Part shown: positions 1 to 6,179 of the stretch, in pieces | Numbering within the stretch: position 1 is the stretch's first letter | Layout of the letters: every line of letters begins with the position of its first letter | From: an uncultured Polymorphobacter sp. | GTDB lineage: Bacteria; Pseudomonadota; Alphaproteobacteria; Sphingomonadales; Sphingomonadaceae | Assembly: GCA_937894055.1 (NCBI GenBank) | Contig: CALDHQ010000578.1 | Location: forward strand, 1-7,164 | Length of the DNA stretch: 7,164 nucleotides | Reading direction: 5' to 3' | Translations under genes and position numbers: made by a program | The notes under the pieces: model-generated | Told to the model about the DNA's origin: nothing | Seen by the model: only the letters and a program-made list of their open reading frames with translations | Databases searched by the model: none

Positions 1-587
1 CTGACGCCTCTGCCGTCGCACGCCGCCGCACCGGGCTGATTGCCGCAGGGTTCGCGCTGGCGATGCTGGCGCTCGCCTATGCCAGCGTGCCGCTGTACCG
101 GCTGTTCTGCCAGATGACCGGCTTTGGCGGCACGACGCAGCGCGTCGATGTTGCCACGCTGCCCGTCAAGGCCGATCCGTTGGGGCGCGTCGTCAAGGTG
201 CGCTTCGACGGCAATCTCGCGCCGGGCATGCCGTGGCAGTTCGCTCCCGAAGCCAACAGCGTTACGGTCGGCATCGGCGAACGCAAGCTGGCGTTCTTCA
301 AGGCGACCAACATGACCGCCGCCGCCACCACAGGCCGCGCGACGTTCAATGTCTCGCCCGCCATCGCCGGCAAATATTTCGTCAAGATCGACTGTTTCTG
401 CTTCACCGAGCAGACATTGAAGCCCGGCGAGACCGTCGACATGCCGGTCAGCTACTACATCGACCCCGCGATCCTGAAGGACAAGGAAGCCGCGCGCATC
501 GATGAAATCACGCTTTCCTATACCTTCTTCCCGGTAGACGCGGACGACGCGACGCGGGTAGAAGGCAACAACGTTCCGAAGGGGTAG
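1..587 (+). CDS. ctaG: Cytochrome c oxidase assembly protein CtaG/Cox11 (5' end cut by window edge)
   Basis: Membrane-anchored copper chaperone that delivers copper to the CuB site of cytochrome c oxidase subunit I on the periplasmic side. The frame is open from base 3 and gives 194 residues before TAG at 585-587; Cox11 proteins are about 190-200 residues, so only a short N-terminus is missing. A single membrane helix follows a run of arginines (bases about 24-105), then the juxtamembrane Cys of LFCQ. The family's copper-binding CFCF motif is encoded at 393-404, giving the three cysteines expected of Cox11. The rest is the beta-sandwich CtaG_Cox11 domain, with the typical end region ITLSYTFF. 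The ATG at 61+2 is not the start, since it would cut the membrane helix. ctaE follows after 4 bases, so the two are almost certainly co-transcribed. Function is inferred from family motifs and is secure. Confidence 0.96.
   Translation, partial: DASAVARRRTGLIAAGFALAMLALAYASVPLYRLFCQMTGFGGTTQRVDVATLPVKADPLGRVVKVRFDGNLAPGMPWQFAPEANSVTVGIGERKLAFFKATNMTAAATTGRATFNVSPAIAGKYFVKIDCFCFTEQTLKPGETVDMPVSYYIDPAILKDKEAARIDEITLSYTFFPVDADDATRVEGNNVPKG
579..584 (+). promoter_or_regulatory. Shine-Dalgarno for ctaE
   Basis: AAGGGG lies 7 bases upstream of the ATG at 592 and overlaps the last codons of ctaG, ending just before its TAG. It supports the chosen ctaE start and means ctaE translation begins while ribosomes finish ctaG. 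The same AAGGGG core recurs before the GGDEF gene at 6169-6174. Confidence 0.7.
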
Positions 588-591
588 TTCG

Positions 592-1425
592 ATGGCGTCT
601 GCAAAAACGCATCCGTTTCACATTCTGTCGCCCGATCCGTGGCCGATTATCGGTGCCTTCTCGGCGCTGCTGATGGCCTCGGGCGCGATTGCCTGGATGC
701 ACAAGGCTGCGGGTGGCCCCTGGATCTTCGGGCTCGGCACCGCTGCCGTGCTGTTCACCTTCTACGGCTGGTGGGCGAAGGTCATCGCCGAAGCCAATGG
801 CGGCGACCACACCCCGATCGTCCAGCTCCACCTGCGCTACGGCATGATCCTGTTCATCGCGTCGGAAGTGATGTTCTTCGTCGCGTGGTTCTGGGCCTAT
901 TTCAACGCCGCGCTGTATCCGTCGCACGTCGAAGCGGTCGGCGGCGTCTGGCCGCCGGCGGGCATCGAAGTGCTCGACCCGTTCGTCTTCCCGCTGCTCA
1001 ACACGCTGATCCTGCTGCTGTCGGGCACCACCGTGACCTGGGCGCACCATTCGCTGATCCACAATGACCGCGACGGCCTGAAGACCGGCCTGTGGCTGAC
1101 GATCCTGCTCGGGCTGACCTTCTCGGCGATCCAGGCGTTCGAATACATGCACGCCGAATTCGCCTTCGCCGGCAACATCTACGGCTCGACCTTCTACATG
1201 GCGACGGGCTTCCACGGCTTCCACGTCATCGTCGGCACGATCTTCCTGATCGTCTGCCTGATCCGCGCCTACAAGGGTGACTTCACCCCCAAGCAGCACT
1301 TCGGCTTCGAAGCGGCGGCATGGTACTGGCACTTCGTCGACGTCGTCTGGCTGTTCCTGTTCATCTCGATCTACGTCTGGGGCAGCAACTTCGGCGCGGC
1401 AGTGCTGGCCAATACCCCGCATTGA
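592..1425 (+). CDS. ctaE: Cytochrome c oxidase subunit III (aa3-type)
   Basis: Core membrane subunit III of aa3 cytochrome c oxidase. It packs against subunit I in the inner membrane and supports proton uptake and enzyme stability. The 277-residue length matches full bacterial subunit III, with seven hydrophobic segments (roughly residues 17-36, 43-61, 82-106, 130-150, 164-184, 199-225 and 242-264). Family hallmarks are HPFHILSPDPWP near the N-terminus, a conserved Glu in SEVMFF (residue 92), HGFHV at 208-212 and WYWHFVDVVW at 244-253. The ATG at 592 has a good Shine-Dalgarno and fits the family N-terminus; the stop is TGA at 1423-1425. It sits between the copper chaperone ctaG and DUF983/SURF1, the usual alphaproteobacterial arrangement; subunits I and II would be expected upstream of the window. 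The symbol coxC is also used. Confidence 0.97.
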   Translation: MASAKTHPFHILSPDPWPIIGAFSALLMASGAIAWMHKAAGGPWIFGLGTAAVLFTFYGWWAKVIAEANGGDHTPIVQLHLRYGMILFIASEVMFFVAWFWAYFNAALYPSHVEAVGGVWPPAGIEVLDPFVFPLLNTLILLLSGTTVTWAHHSLIHNDRDGLKTGLWLTILLGLTFSAIQAFEYMHAEFAFAGNIYGSTFYMATGFHGFHVIVGTIFLIVCLIRAYKGDFTPKQHFGFEAAAWYWHFVDVVWLFLFISIYVWGSNFGAAVLANTPH

Positions 1426-1829
1426 TCGATCCGGTCCAGTCGTCAGAATCACCGCCGCCTGCGCCTGACCTGTTGCTCACTGCGCTGCGCGGCGGTTGCC
1501 CGCGCTGCGGCAAGCCCGGGCTGTTCAGCGGTATCGTGACCTTCGCGCCGCGCTGCCGGCATTGCGGGCTGGATTTCGCCAGCTTCAATGTCGGTGATGG
1601 TGCCGCGTCGTTCCTGATCTTCATCGTCGGCGGCATCATCCTCGGCCTCGCGCTCTGGCTCGAACTGTCGTTCGCGCCGCCGATCTGGCTGCATGCGCTG
1701 CTGTGGGTGCCGCTCGCCACGCTGCTGACGCTGGGCCTGTTGCGGCTCGCCAAGGCGCTGCTGATCGCGATGGAATACCGCCACGAAGCCGCCGCCGCGC
1801 GCAGTGAAACGACCGATGGCTCCGACTGA
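1422..1829 (+). CDS. DUF983 family zinc-ribbon membrane protein
   Basis: Small protein of unknown biochemical function from the DUF983 family. From TTG 1422 it has 135 residues. Two CxxC pairs, CPRC (Cys26, Cys29) and CRHC (Cys45, Cys48), look like a zinc ribbon; GLDFASFNVGDG follows. Two membrane segments then come at about residues 61-83 and 88-117, and a short charged tail. The frame runs open back into ctaE, but no ATG or GTG lies near the expected N-terminus. The TTG at 1422-1424 overlaps the ctaE TGA by four bases and is the likeliest start; a TTG at 1473 is possible. No clear Shine-Dalgarno is visible, which suits coupling to ctaE termination. Placement between subunit III and SURF1 suggests, but does not prove, a role in oxidase assembly. 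The gene is firm; the start is moderate. Confidence 0.87.
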   Translation: MIDPVQSSESPPPAPDLLLTALRGGCPRCGKPGLFSGIVTFAPRCRHCGLDFASFNVGDGAASFLIFIVGGIILGLALWLELSFAPPIWLHALLWVPLATLLTLGLLRLAKALLIAMEYRHEAAAARSETTDGSD

Positions 1830-2472
1830 AGCCCAGCCACCTGGCACGCGCCGCCGCAGCGGGCTGCCACTCGGCGCCACGCTGATGACCCTGCTGATGG
1901 TGCCCGTGCTCATCGCGATGGGCATCTGGCAACTCCAGCGCCGCGACTGGAAAGCGCAGATCAACGCCGAACTCGCCGCCGCGCCGTCGCTGCCGGTGCT
2001 CGACGCCGCCGCGCTGAACGGCGCGCGTGCCAGTGACACATCGCTGCTCTATCGCCGCGCCAGCGTCGCCTGCACCCCCGGCAGCGTCACCCCCTATGAC
2101 ATCAAGGGCGGCGACAGCGCCGATGGCCAGTCGGGCTATCTGCTGCTCGTCAACTGCACCCCCGCCGACCCCAAGCCGGCGTTCGTCGTGGTCGCGGGCT
2201 GGTCGCAACGCCCCGACGCACTGACCAAGCTTAACGTCAACACGACCTTCGACGGCCTGATCATCGAACGCCCCTATGGCAAGGACACCACGCGCCCGCG
2301 CTTCATGCTGATCCCGCAGCAGGCGGTGCCGCCGCTGGCGCCGTCGCGCGTGCCGACGCCGGGCGACCTGCCCGACAATCATCTCTCCTACGCCTTCCAG
2401 TGGTTCGGTTTCGCGCTGGTGCTGCTGACGATATTCGGCATCTATGTGCGCCGCTGGCGCAGGGGCGAATAA
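1816..2472 (+). CDS. SURF1 family cytochrome c oxidase assembly protein
   Basis: Inner-membrane assembly factor; family members help place heme a in subunit I of cytochrome c oxidase. From ATG 1816 it has 218 residues, a normal bacterial SURF1 length. The layout is the classic two-helix hairpin: a first membrane helix at about residues 20-39 leading into the signature GIWQLQRRDWK (36-46), a soluble periplasmic domain (about 50-185) with VVVAGWSQ where the family has its conserved Gly-Trp, and a C-terminal helix after the conserved NHLSYAFQWF (188-197). A positive tail RRWRRGE ends it. The start overlaps DUF983 by 14 bases, so translation is probably coupled; a GTG at 1804 would add four residues but is less attractive. 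TAA at 2470-2472 is followed after two bases by a palindromic repeat, so this is probably the last gene of the oxidase unit. Confidence 0.94.
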   Translation: MAPTEAQPPGTRRRSGLPLGATLMTLLMVPVLIAMGIWQLQRRDWKAQINAELAAAPSLPVLDAAALNGARASDTSLLYRRASVACTPGSVTPYDIKGGDSADGQSGYLLLVNCTPADPKPAFVVVAGWSQRPDALTKLNVNTTFDGLIIERPYGKDTTRPRFMLIPQQAVPPLAPSRVPTPGDLPDNHLSYAFQWFGFALVLLTIFGIYVRRWRRGE

Positions 2473-2474
2473 GA

Positions 2475-2562
2475 GCCTCCGGCGGGCAGGGGCTTGCCCC
2501 TGCACCCAAAAATCGCGCCTCTAACAAACGGGTGCAGGGGCAATCCCCTGCCCACCGGAGGC
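2475..2562. repeat. REPIN-like large palindrome (two inverted 33-base arms)
   Basis: The left arm (2475-2507) and right arm (2530-2562) are inverted copies pairing at 31 of 33 positions; mismatches are 2483/2554 and 2493/2544. The spacer (2508-2529) is 22 bases and A-rich at its start. Each arm is also a hairpin: GCAGGGGC/GCCCCTGC at 2486-2493/2496-2503 on the left, and GCAGGGG/CCCCTGC at 2534-2540/2545-2551 on the right. Both outer ends carry GCCTCCGG or its complement. This double-palindrome layout is that of REP doublets (REPINs) or very small MITE-like elements. It fills most of the gap between SURF1 and thrC. The symmetry is seen directly; membership of a genome-wide repeat family is inference. 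As RNA it would form a strong stem that could block 3' exonucleases or attenuate readthrough. Confidence 0.85.
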
Positions 2563-2620
2563 GCTTTCCAAACGCCGCACAGGTTGCAGACGCGGCCCCA
2601 CCCCGCTAAGCGCAGACGCC

Positions 2621-4024
2621 ATGCACTACATCAGCACGCGCGGCACTGCGCCGACCCTTGATTTCGAAGCTGCGACGCTTGCCGGCCTGGCGAGTGACGG
2701 CGGGCTTTACCTGCCCACCAGCTGGCCGCAATTGTCGCGCGACGAGATCGCCGACCTTGCCGGGCTCGACTATGTCGAAACCGCGGTGCGCGTCTGTCGC
2801 GGCTTTGTCGGCGATGCGCTGACCGAAGAAGAGCTGCGCGCGCTGTTCGCGCAGGCCTATGGGAGCTTCGCGCATGCCGCGGTGACGCCGCTGGTGCAGC
2901 TCGATAGCCGCCACTGGTTGCTCGAACTGTTCCACGGGCCGACGTTGGCGTTCAAGGACGTCGCGATGCAGGCGCTTGGGCTGTTGTTCGAAAAGTTCCT
3001 GTCGCGCCGCGACCAGCATCTGACGATCATCGGCGCGACCAGCGGCGACACCGGCTCGGCGGCGATTGCCGCGCTGGCCGGTCGCGCCAGCCTCGATGTG
3101 TTCATGCTGCATCCCGAAGGCCGGGTGTCCGATGTCCAGCGCCGCCAGATGACGACGGTGATGGCGCCCAACATCCACAACATCGCGGTGCAGGGTAATT
3201 TTGACGACGCCCAGGCGCTGGTCAAGGCGATGTTCAACGATCCGTCGTTCGCGAACCGCTTCAACCTGTCGGCGGTCAATTCGATCAACTGGGCGCGGCT
3301 GATGCTGCAGACGGTGTATTACTTCTACGCCGCCGTGCGCCTCGGGGCGCCGGGCGTGAAGGTCAATTTCGCGGTGCCGACGGGCAATTTCGGCGATGTC
3401 TTCGCCGGCTATGTCGCGGCCCAAATGGGCCTGCCGATCGGCCGGTTGATCGTGGCGACCAACGTCAACGACATTCTGGCGCGCGCGCTGCGCGATGGCG
3501 ACTATTCGGTCGGCCATGTCGAACCGACCGCCGCGCCGTCGATGGACATTCAGGTCAGCTCGAACTTCGAACGGCTGCTGTTCGACCTTTACGGCCGCGA
3601 CGCCGCTGCGCTGACCGCGGCGATGCAGGGTTTCGAAGCCAACAAGAAGCTCGTCATTCCGCCCGCTGCGCTGCAACGCGCCGGCAACTGGTTCGACAGC
3701 CACCGCGTCGATGCCGATGAAATGGCGCTGACCTTGCGCTGGGCCTATGCCAATTGCGGCGAGCTGATCGACCCGCACACCGCGATCGGGCTGGCGGCGG
3801 GGCGCGCGTTTGCCGCCGACATCGAAGGCCCGGTGGTGACGCTGGCGACCGCGCATCCGGCGAAGTTCCGCGACGCTGTCGAACGCGCAGCCGGCGTGCG
3901 CCCGACGATGCCGTCGCGCGTTTCGGGGCTGTTCGACCGCGAAGAGCGCTACGACGTGCTGCCCGCCGAACTGCGCGCAGTCGAAGATTTCATCGCGGCG
4001 CGTGCGGTGGCCCGCACCGCATGA
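2621..4024 (+). CDS. thrC: Threonine synthase
   Basis: PLP enzyme that converts O-phospho-L-homoserine and water to L-threonine and phosphate, the last step of threonine biosynthesis in the cytoplasm. The 467-residue length matches the long bacterial/fungal class of ThrC. The N-terminus MHYISTRGTAP and GLASDGGLYLP (22-32) are typical of the family and fix the start at ATG 2621, although no clear Shine-Dalgarno precedes it. HGPTLAFKD (105-113) contains the PLP-binding Lys112. ATSGDTGSAA (139-148) and PTGNFGDVFAGY (253-264) are the expected cofactor and phosphate-binding segments, and SINWARLMLQTVYYFYA (221-237) is also characteristic. It is the first gene after the palindromic repeat, so it probably heads a new transcription unit, but I cannot identify a convincing promoter. 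Its TGA overlaps the ATG of the next gene (ATGA, 4021-4024). Confidence 0.97.
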   Translation: MHYISTRGTAPTLDFEAATLAGLASDGGLYLPTSWPQLSRDEIADLAGLDYVETAVRVCRGFVGDALTEEELRALFAQAYGSFAHAAVTPLVQLDSRHWLLELFHGPTLAFKDVAMQALGLLFEKFLSRRDQHLTIIGATSGDTGSAAIAALAGRASLDVFMLHPEGRVSDVQRRQMTTVMAPNIHNIAVQGNFDDAQALVKAMFNDPSFANRFNLSAVNSINWARLMLQTVYYFYAAVRLGAPGVKVNFAVPTGNFGDVFAGYVAAQMGLPIGRLIVATNVNDILARALRDGDYSVGHVEPTAAPSMDIQVSSNFERLLFDLYGRDAAALTAAMQGFEANKKLVIPPAALQRAGNWFDSHRVDADEMALTLRWAYANCGELIDPHTAIGLAAGRAFAADIEGPVVTLATAHPAKFRDAVERAAGVRPTMPSRVSGLFDREERYDVLPAELRAVEDFIAARAVARTA

Positions 4025-5259
4025 CCACGCGCCTCACCACGCTGCCCAACGGGCTTCGTATCGTCTCGACGACGATGTCGATGGTCGAAACGGTGGCGGT
4101 CGGGCTGCACGTCGATACCGGCTCGCGCCATGAAACCGCGCGGATCAACGGCATCGCGCATCTGTTCGAACATATGGCGTTCAAGGGCACCGCGACTCGC
4201 AGCGCGCGCGCCATCGCCGAAGCCGTCGAGGATGTCGGCGGCTCACTCAACGCCTATACCGCGCGCGACATGACGGTATTCCACGCGCGGCTGCTCGCCG
4301 AAGATCTGGCGCTGGGTATAGACCTGATCGCCGACTTGGTGCGCGCGCCGGCGTTTGACGAAGCCGAGCTTGAACGCGAACGCCAGGTCGTTTTGCAGGA
4401 ACTCGGCGAAGCCCGCGACACCCCCGACGACATTGTCTTCGACCATCTGCAGGAAGCCGCATTCCCCGACCAGCCGCTCGGCCGCTCGATTCTGGGCAGC
4501 GAGGACAGCATCGCCGGGCTCGACGCCGCCATGCTGCGCGACTGGCTGGCGACGCATTATCTGGCGGGTTCGTGCGTCATTTCCGCTGCCGGCAAGGTCG
4601 ATCACGACGCGCTGGTGGCGCTCGTCGCGGCGCGCTTCGGCGACTTGCCTGCGGGCACGAGGCCGCTGGCGGTGCCCGGGCGCTTTGCCGGCGATGTCCG
4701 TCACGACGCGCGCAAGTTCGAACAGGCGCATCTGACGCTCGGCTACCTTGCGCCCGGCCATGACGATGCCGACCATGATGCGGCGCTGTTGTTCGCCACC
4801 GCGGCGGGTGGCGGCATGTCATCGCGGCTGTTCCAGGAACTGCGCGAGGCACGCGGGCTGGCCTACAGCATCTATGCCAGCACGACGCCCTACGCCGAAA
4901 CCGGGCTGTTTTCGGTCTATATGGCGACCGCCAAGCGGGATGCCGCGCGTGCCATTGCACTGAGCGAAACCGTGCTCGCGCAATGCGCCGCCGGCCTGGA
5001 GCCCGCCGAACTGTCGCGCGCCCGCGCGCAGGTGCGTGCCGGGCTGCTGATGGCGCTCGAAGGCCCCGCCGGACAGGCCGAATATCTGGCGCGGCAGTTG
5101 CTGCTGCGCGGCCGCATCGTGCCGCCCGCCGAAGTCATTGCACGGCTCGATGCCTGTAATGTCGATATGGTGCGCGCGGCGGGCGCACGGCTGCTTGCCG
5201 GGCCGGTGGCGCGCGCCAGCGTCGGCGCCGCCGCACCGCGTGTCAAAAAGGCCGCGTGA
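4021..5259 (+). CDS. M16 family zinc metallopeptidase (pitrilysin / MPP-beta-like)
   Basis: Predicted zinc-dependent endopeptidase of clan ME, family M16, close in form to the beta subunit of the mitochondrial processing peptidase and to short alphaproteobacterial homologues. It has 412 residues, a normal length for the MPP-like subfamily. The inverted zinc motif HxxEH is HLFEH at residues 47-51, and the third ligand is Glu127 in VVLQELGEARDTPDD, 76 positions after the second His, so the catalytic set is complete. The second domain carries GGGMSSRLFQELREARGLAYSIYA (about 263-286), with the Arg and Tyr used for substrate binding in active M16 subunits. No signal peptide is seen, so it is probably cytoplasmic. 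The start shares ATGA with the thrC stop, indicating translational coupling. The physiological substrate is unknown; the thrC link looks like gene-order conservation rather than shared chemistry. Confidence 0.95.
   Translation: MTTRLTTLPNGLRIVSTTMSMVETVAVGLHVDTGSRHETARINGIAHLFEHMAFKGTATRSARAIAEAVEDVGGSLNAYTARDMTVFHARLLAEDLALGIDLIADLVRAPAFDEAELERERQVVLQELGEARDTPDDIVFDHLQEAAFPDQPLGRSILGSEDSIAGLDAAMLRDWLATHYLAGSCVISAAGKVDHDALVALVAARFGDLPAGTRPLAVPGRFAGDVRHDARKFEQAHLTLGYLAPGHDDADHDAALLFATAAGGGMSSRLFQELREARGLAYSIYASTTPYAETGLFSVYMATAKRDAARAIALSETVLAQCAAGLEPAELSRARAQVRAGLLMALEGPAGQAEYLARQLLLRGRIVPPAEVIARLDACNVDMVRAAGARLLAGPVARASVGAAAPRVKKAA
5248..5251 (+). promoter_or_regulatory. Shine-Dalgarno for the methyltransferase gene
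   Basis: AAGG, after a run of A, lies 7 bases upstream of the ATG at 5259 and inside the end of the M16 gene. With the TGATG overlap it favours ATG 5259 over the GTG immediately before it at 5256. Confidence 0.45.
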
Positions 5260-6128
5260 TGGAGCTGTCGCTGCTCGTCACGCAAGCCTGGGACGACTAT
5301 GGCTTGATCGACAGCGGCCATGGCCGCAAGCTCGAACGCTACGGCCCCTACCGCTTCATCCGGCCCGAGCCGCAGGCGATGTGGACGCCCGCCAGCCCTG
5401 ATTGGCAGGCCGACGGCGAATTCGTCGGCGGCTCCGAAGAAGACGGCGGCGGGCGCTGGAACCTCGACGCCAAGGTCCCGCAAAGCTGGCCGCTGTCGCG
5501 CGGCCCGCTGAAGTTCTGGGCGGCGAACACCAATTTCCGCCATCTGGCATTCTTCCCCGACATGGCGGTGCACTGGGACTGGATGGCCGGACGGCTCGGC
5601 ACCGGCAAGGACGTGCTCAACCTGTTCGGCTACACCGGCGTCGGCACGCTGGCGTGCGCGGCTGCGGGCGCCAATGTCACGCATGTCGATGCGTCGAAAA
5701 AGGCGATGGCGTCAGCGGTCGAGAATGCACGGCTGAGCGGGCTCGGCGACCGCGCGGTGCGCTGGCTGGTGGACGACGCGCTCAAATTCATGCGGCGCGA
5801 GGTGCGACGCGGCAAGCGCTACGACGGCATCATCCTCGATCCGCCCAAATACGGCCGCGGCCCCGACGGCGAGATCTGGGAACTCTACCGCGACCTGCCC
5901 GAACTGGTGGCGCTGGCGCGATCGCTGCTCGACGAGAATTCGTCGTTCCTGGTGCTGACGGTCTATGCGATCCGCATGTCGGCCGTCGCAATCGGCGAGC
6001 TGGTGGCGGAAGTTTTCGCGCCGCTCGGCGGTCATATCGAGGTCGGCGAAATGGCGATTGCCGAAGAAGCGCGCGGGCGCTTGCTGCCGACGGCGATTTT
6101 TGTGCGCTGGACAGCCGCGCAGGCATAA
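5259..6128 (+). CDS. Class I SAM-dependent methyltransferase (RlmI-related, no PUA domain)
   Basis: Predicted SAM-dependent methyltransferase of the group containing the 23S rRNA cytosine methyltransferase RlmI (COG1092 / Methyltrans_SAM type). It has 289 residues. After an N-terminal segment (about 1-90, with LERYGPYRFIRPEPQAMW) the Rossmann fold begins. Motif I is VLNLFGYTGVGTLACAAAGA (119-138), with the acidic VDAS (143-146) as motif II. The motif IV region is GIILDPPKYGRGP (190-202), whose DPPK matches this rRNA methyltransferase group. RlmI is near 400 residues with an N-terminal PUA domain; this protein lacks that length, so its target may differ. RNA is the likely substrate class, but the exact base is not determinable. 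The ATG overlaps the M16 TGA by one base (TGATG), so it probably belongs to the thrC-M16 operon. The stop is TAA at 6126-6128. Confidence 0.9.
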   Translation: MELSLLVTQAWDDYGLIDSGHGRKLERYGPYRFIRPEPQAMWTPASPDWQADGEFVGGSEEDGGGRWNLDAKVPQSWPLSRGPLKFWAANTNFRHLAFFPDMAVHWDWMAGRLGTGKDVLNLFGYTGVGTLACAAAGANVTHVDASKKAMASAVENARLSGLGDRAVRWLVDDALKFMRREVRRGKRYDGIILDPPKYGRGPDGEIWELYRDLPELVALARSLLDENSSFLVLTVYAIRMSAVAIGELVAEVFAPLGGHIEVGEMAIAEEARGRLLPTAIFVRWTAAQA

Positions 6129-6152
6129 AGCCGCAGGGGCCCAGCGCCGTTA

Positions 6153-6179
6153 TTCGACCCAGAGCTTCAAGGGGTCGAA
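6153..6179 (+). promoter_or_regulatory. Perfect 8-bp inverted repeat covering the GGDEF ribosome binding site
   Basis: TTCGACCC (6153-6160) and GGGTCGAA (6172-6179) are perfect inverted copies around an 11-base loop. The right arm ends on the base before the ATG at 6180 and includes three of the four G of the Shine-Dalgarno. In RNA this hairpin would hide the ribosome binding site. Symmetry and position are seen; a regulatory role is inferred. Confidence 0.5.
6169..6174 (+). promoter_or_regulatory. Shine-Dalgarno for the GGDEF gene
   Basis: AAGGGG lies 5 bases upstream of ATG 6180 and fixes that start. It is the same core as the one before ctaE. Most of it falls in the right arm of the inverted repeat at 6153-6179. 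Confidence 0.7.

Noticed and set aside
1320..1421. Upstream extension of the DUF983 frame into ctaE
   Set aside because: The extension reads the end of ctaE out of frame and gives an Arg/Leu-rich sequence unlike the family N-terminus.
508..1452. Antisense open frame (314 codons) opposite ctaE
   Set aside because: It mirrors the codon pattern of ctaE, has a low-complexity Arg/Glu/Asp-rich translation, and has no domain or ribosome site that I can see.
1636..2505. Antisense open frame (289 codons) opposite DUF983/SURF1, beginning inside the palindromic repeat
   Set aside because: The composition is Arg/Ala-rich shadow coding. The true genes on the + strand carry clear family signatures.
2563..2575. 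Intrinsic terminator at the right end of the palindrome
   Set aside because: Only TTT at 2565-2567 follows the stem, with C and A around it. The structure may still slow or protect RNA, but it is not a canonical Rho-independent terminator.
2584..2612. Promoter-like TTGCAG (2584-2589) with TAAGCG (2607-2612) upstream of thrC
   Set aside because: The -10 match is poor and it would lie only 8 bases from the start codon, leaving almost no leader. I do not count it as a promoter.
2606..3856. Long antisense open frame (416 codons) opposite thrC
   Set aside because: It is a by-product of GC-rich third codon positions in thrC. The translation is full of Arg, His, Gln and Asp without recognisable motifs, while the + strand encodes an unambiguous threonine synthase.
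3754..4020. Upstream extension of the M16 frame into thrC from a TTG
   Set aside because: The extra 89 residues are Arg-rich out-of-frame thrC sequence. MTTRLTTLPNGLRIV from ATG 4021 is the typical M16 N-terminus.
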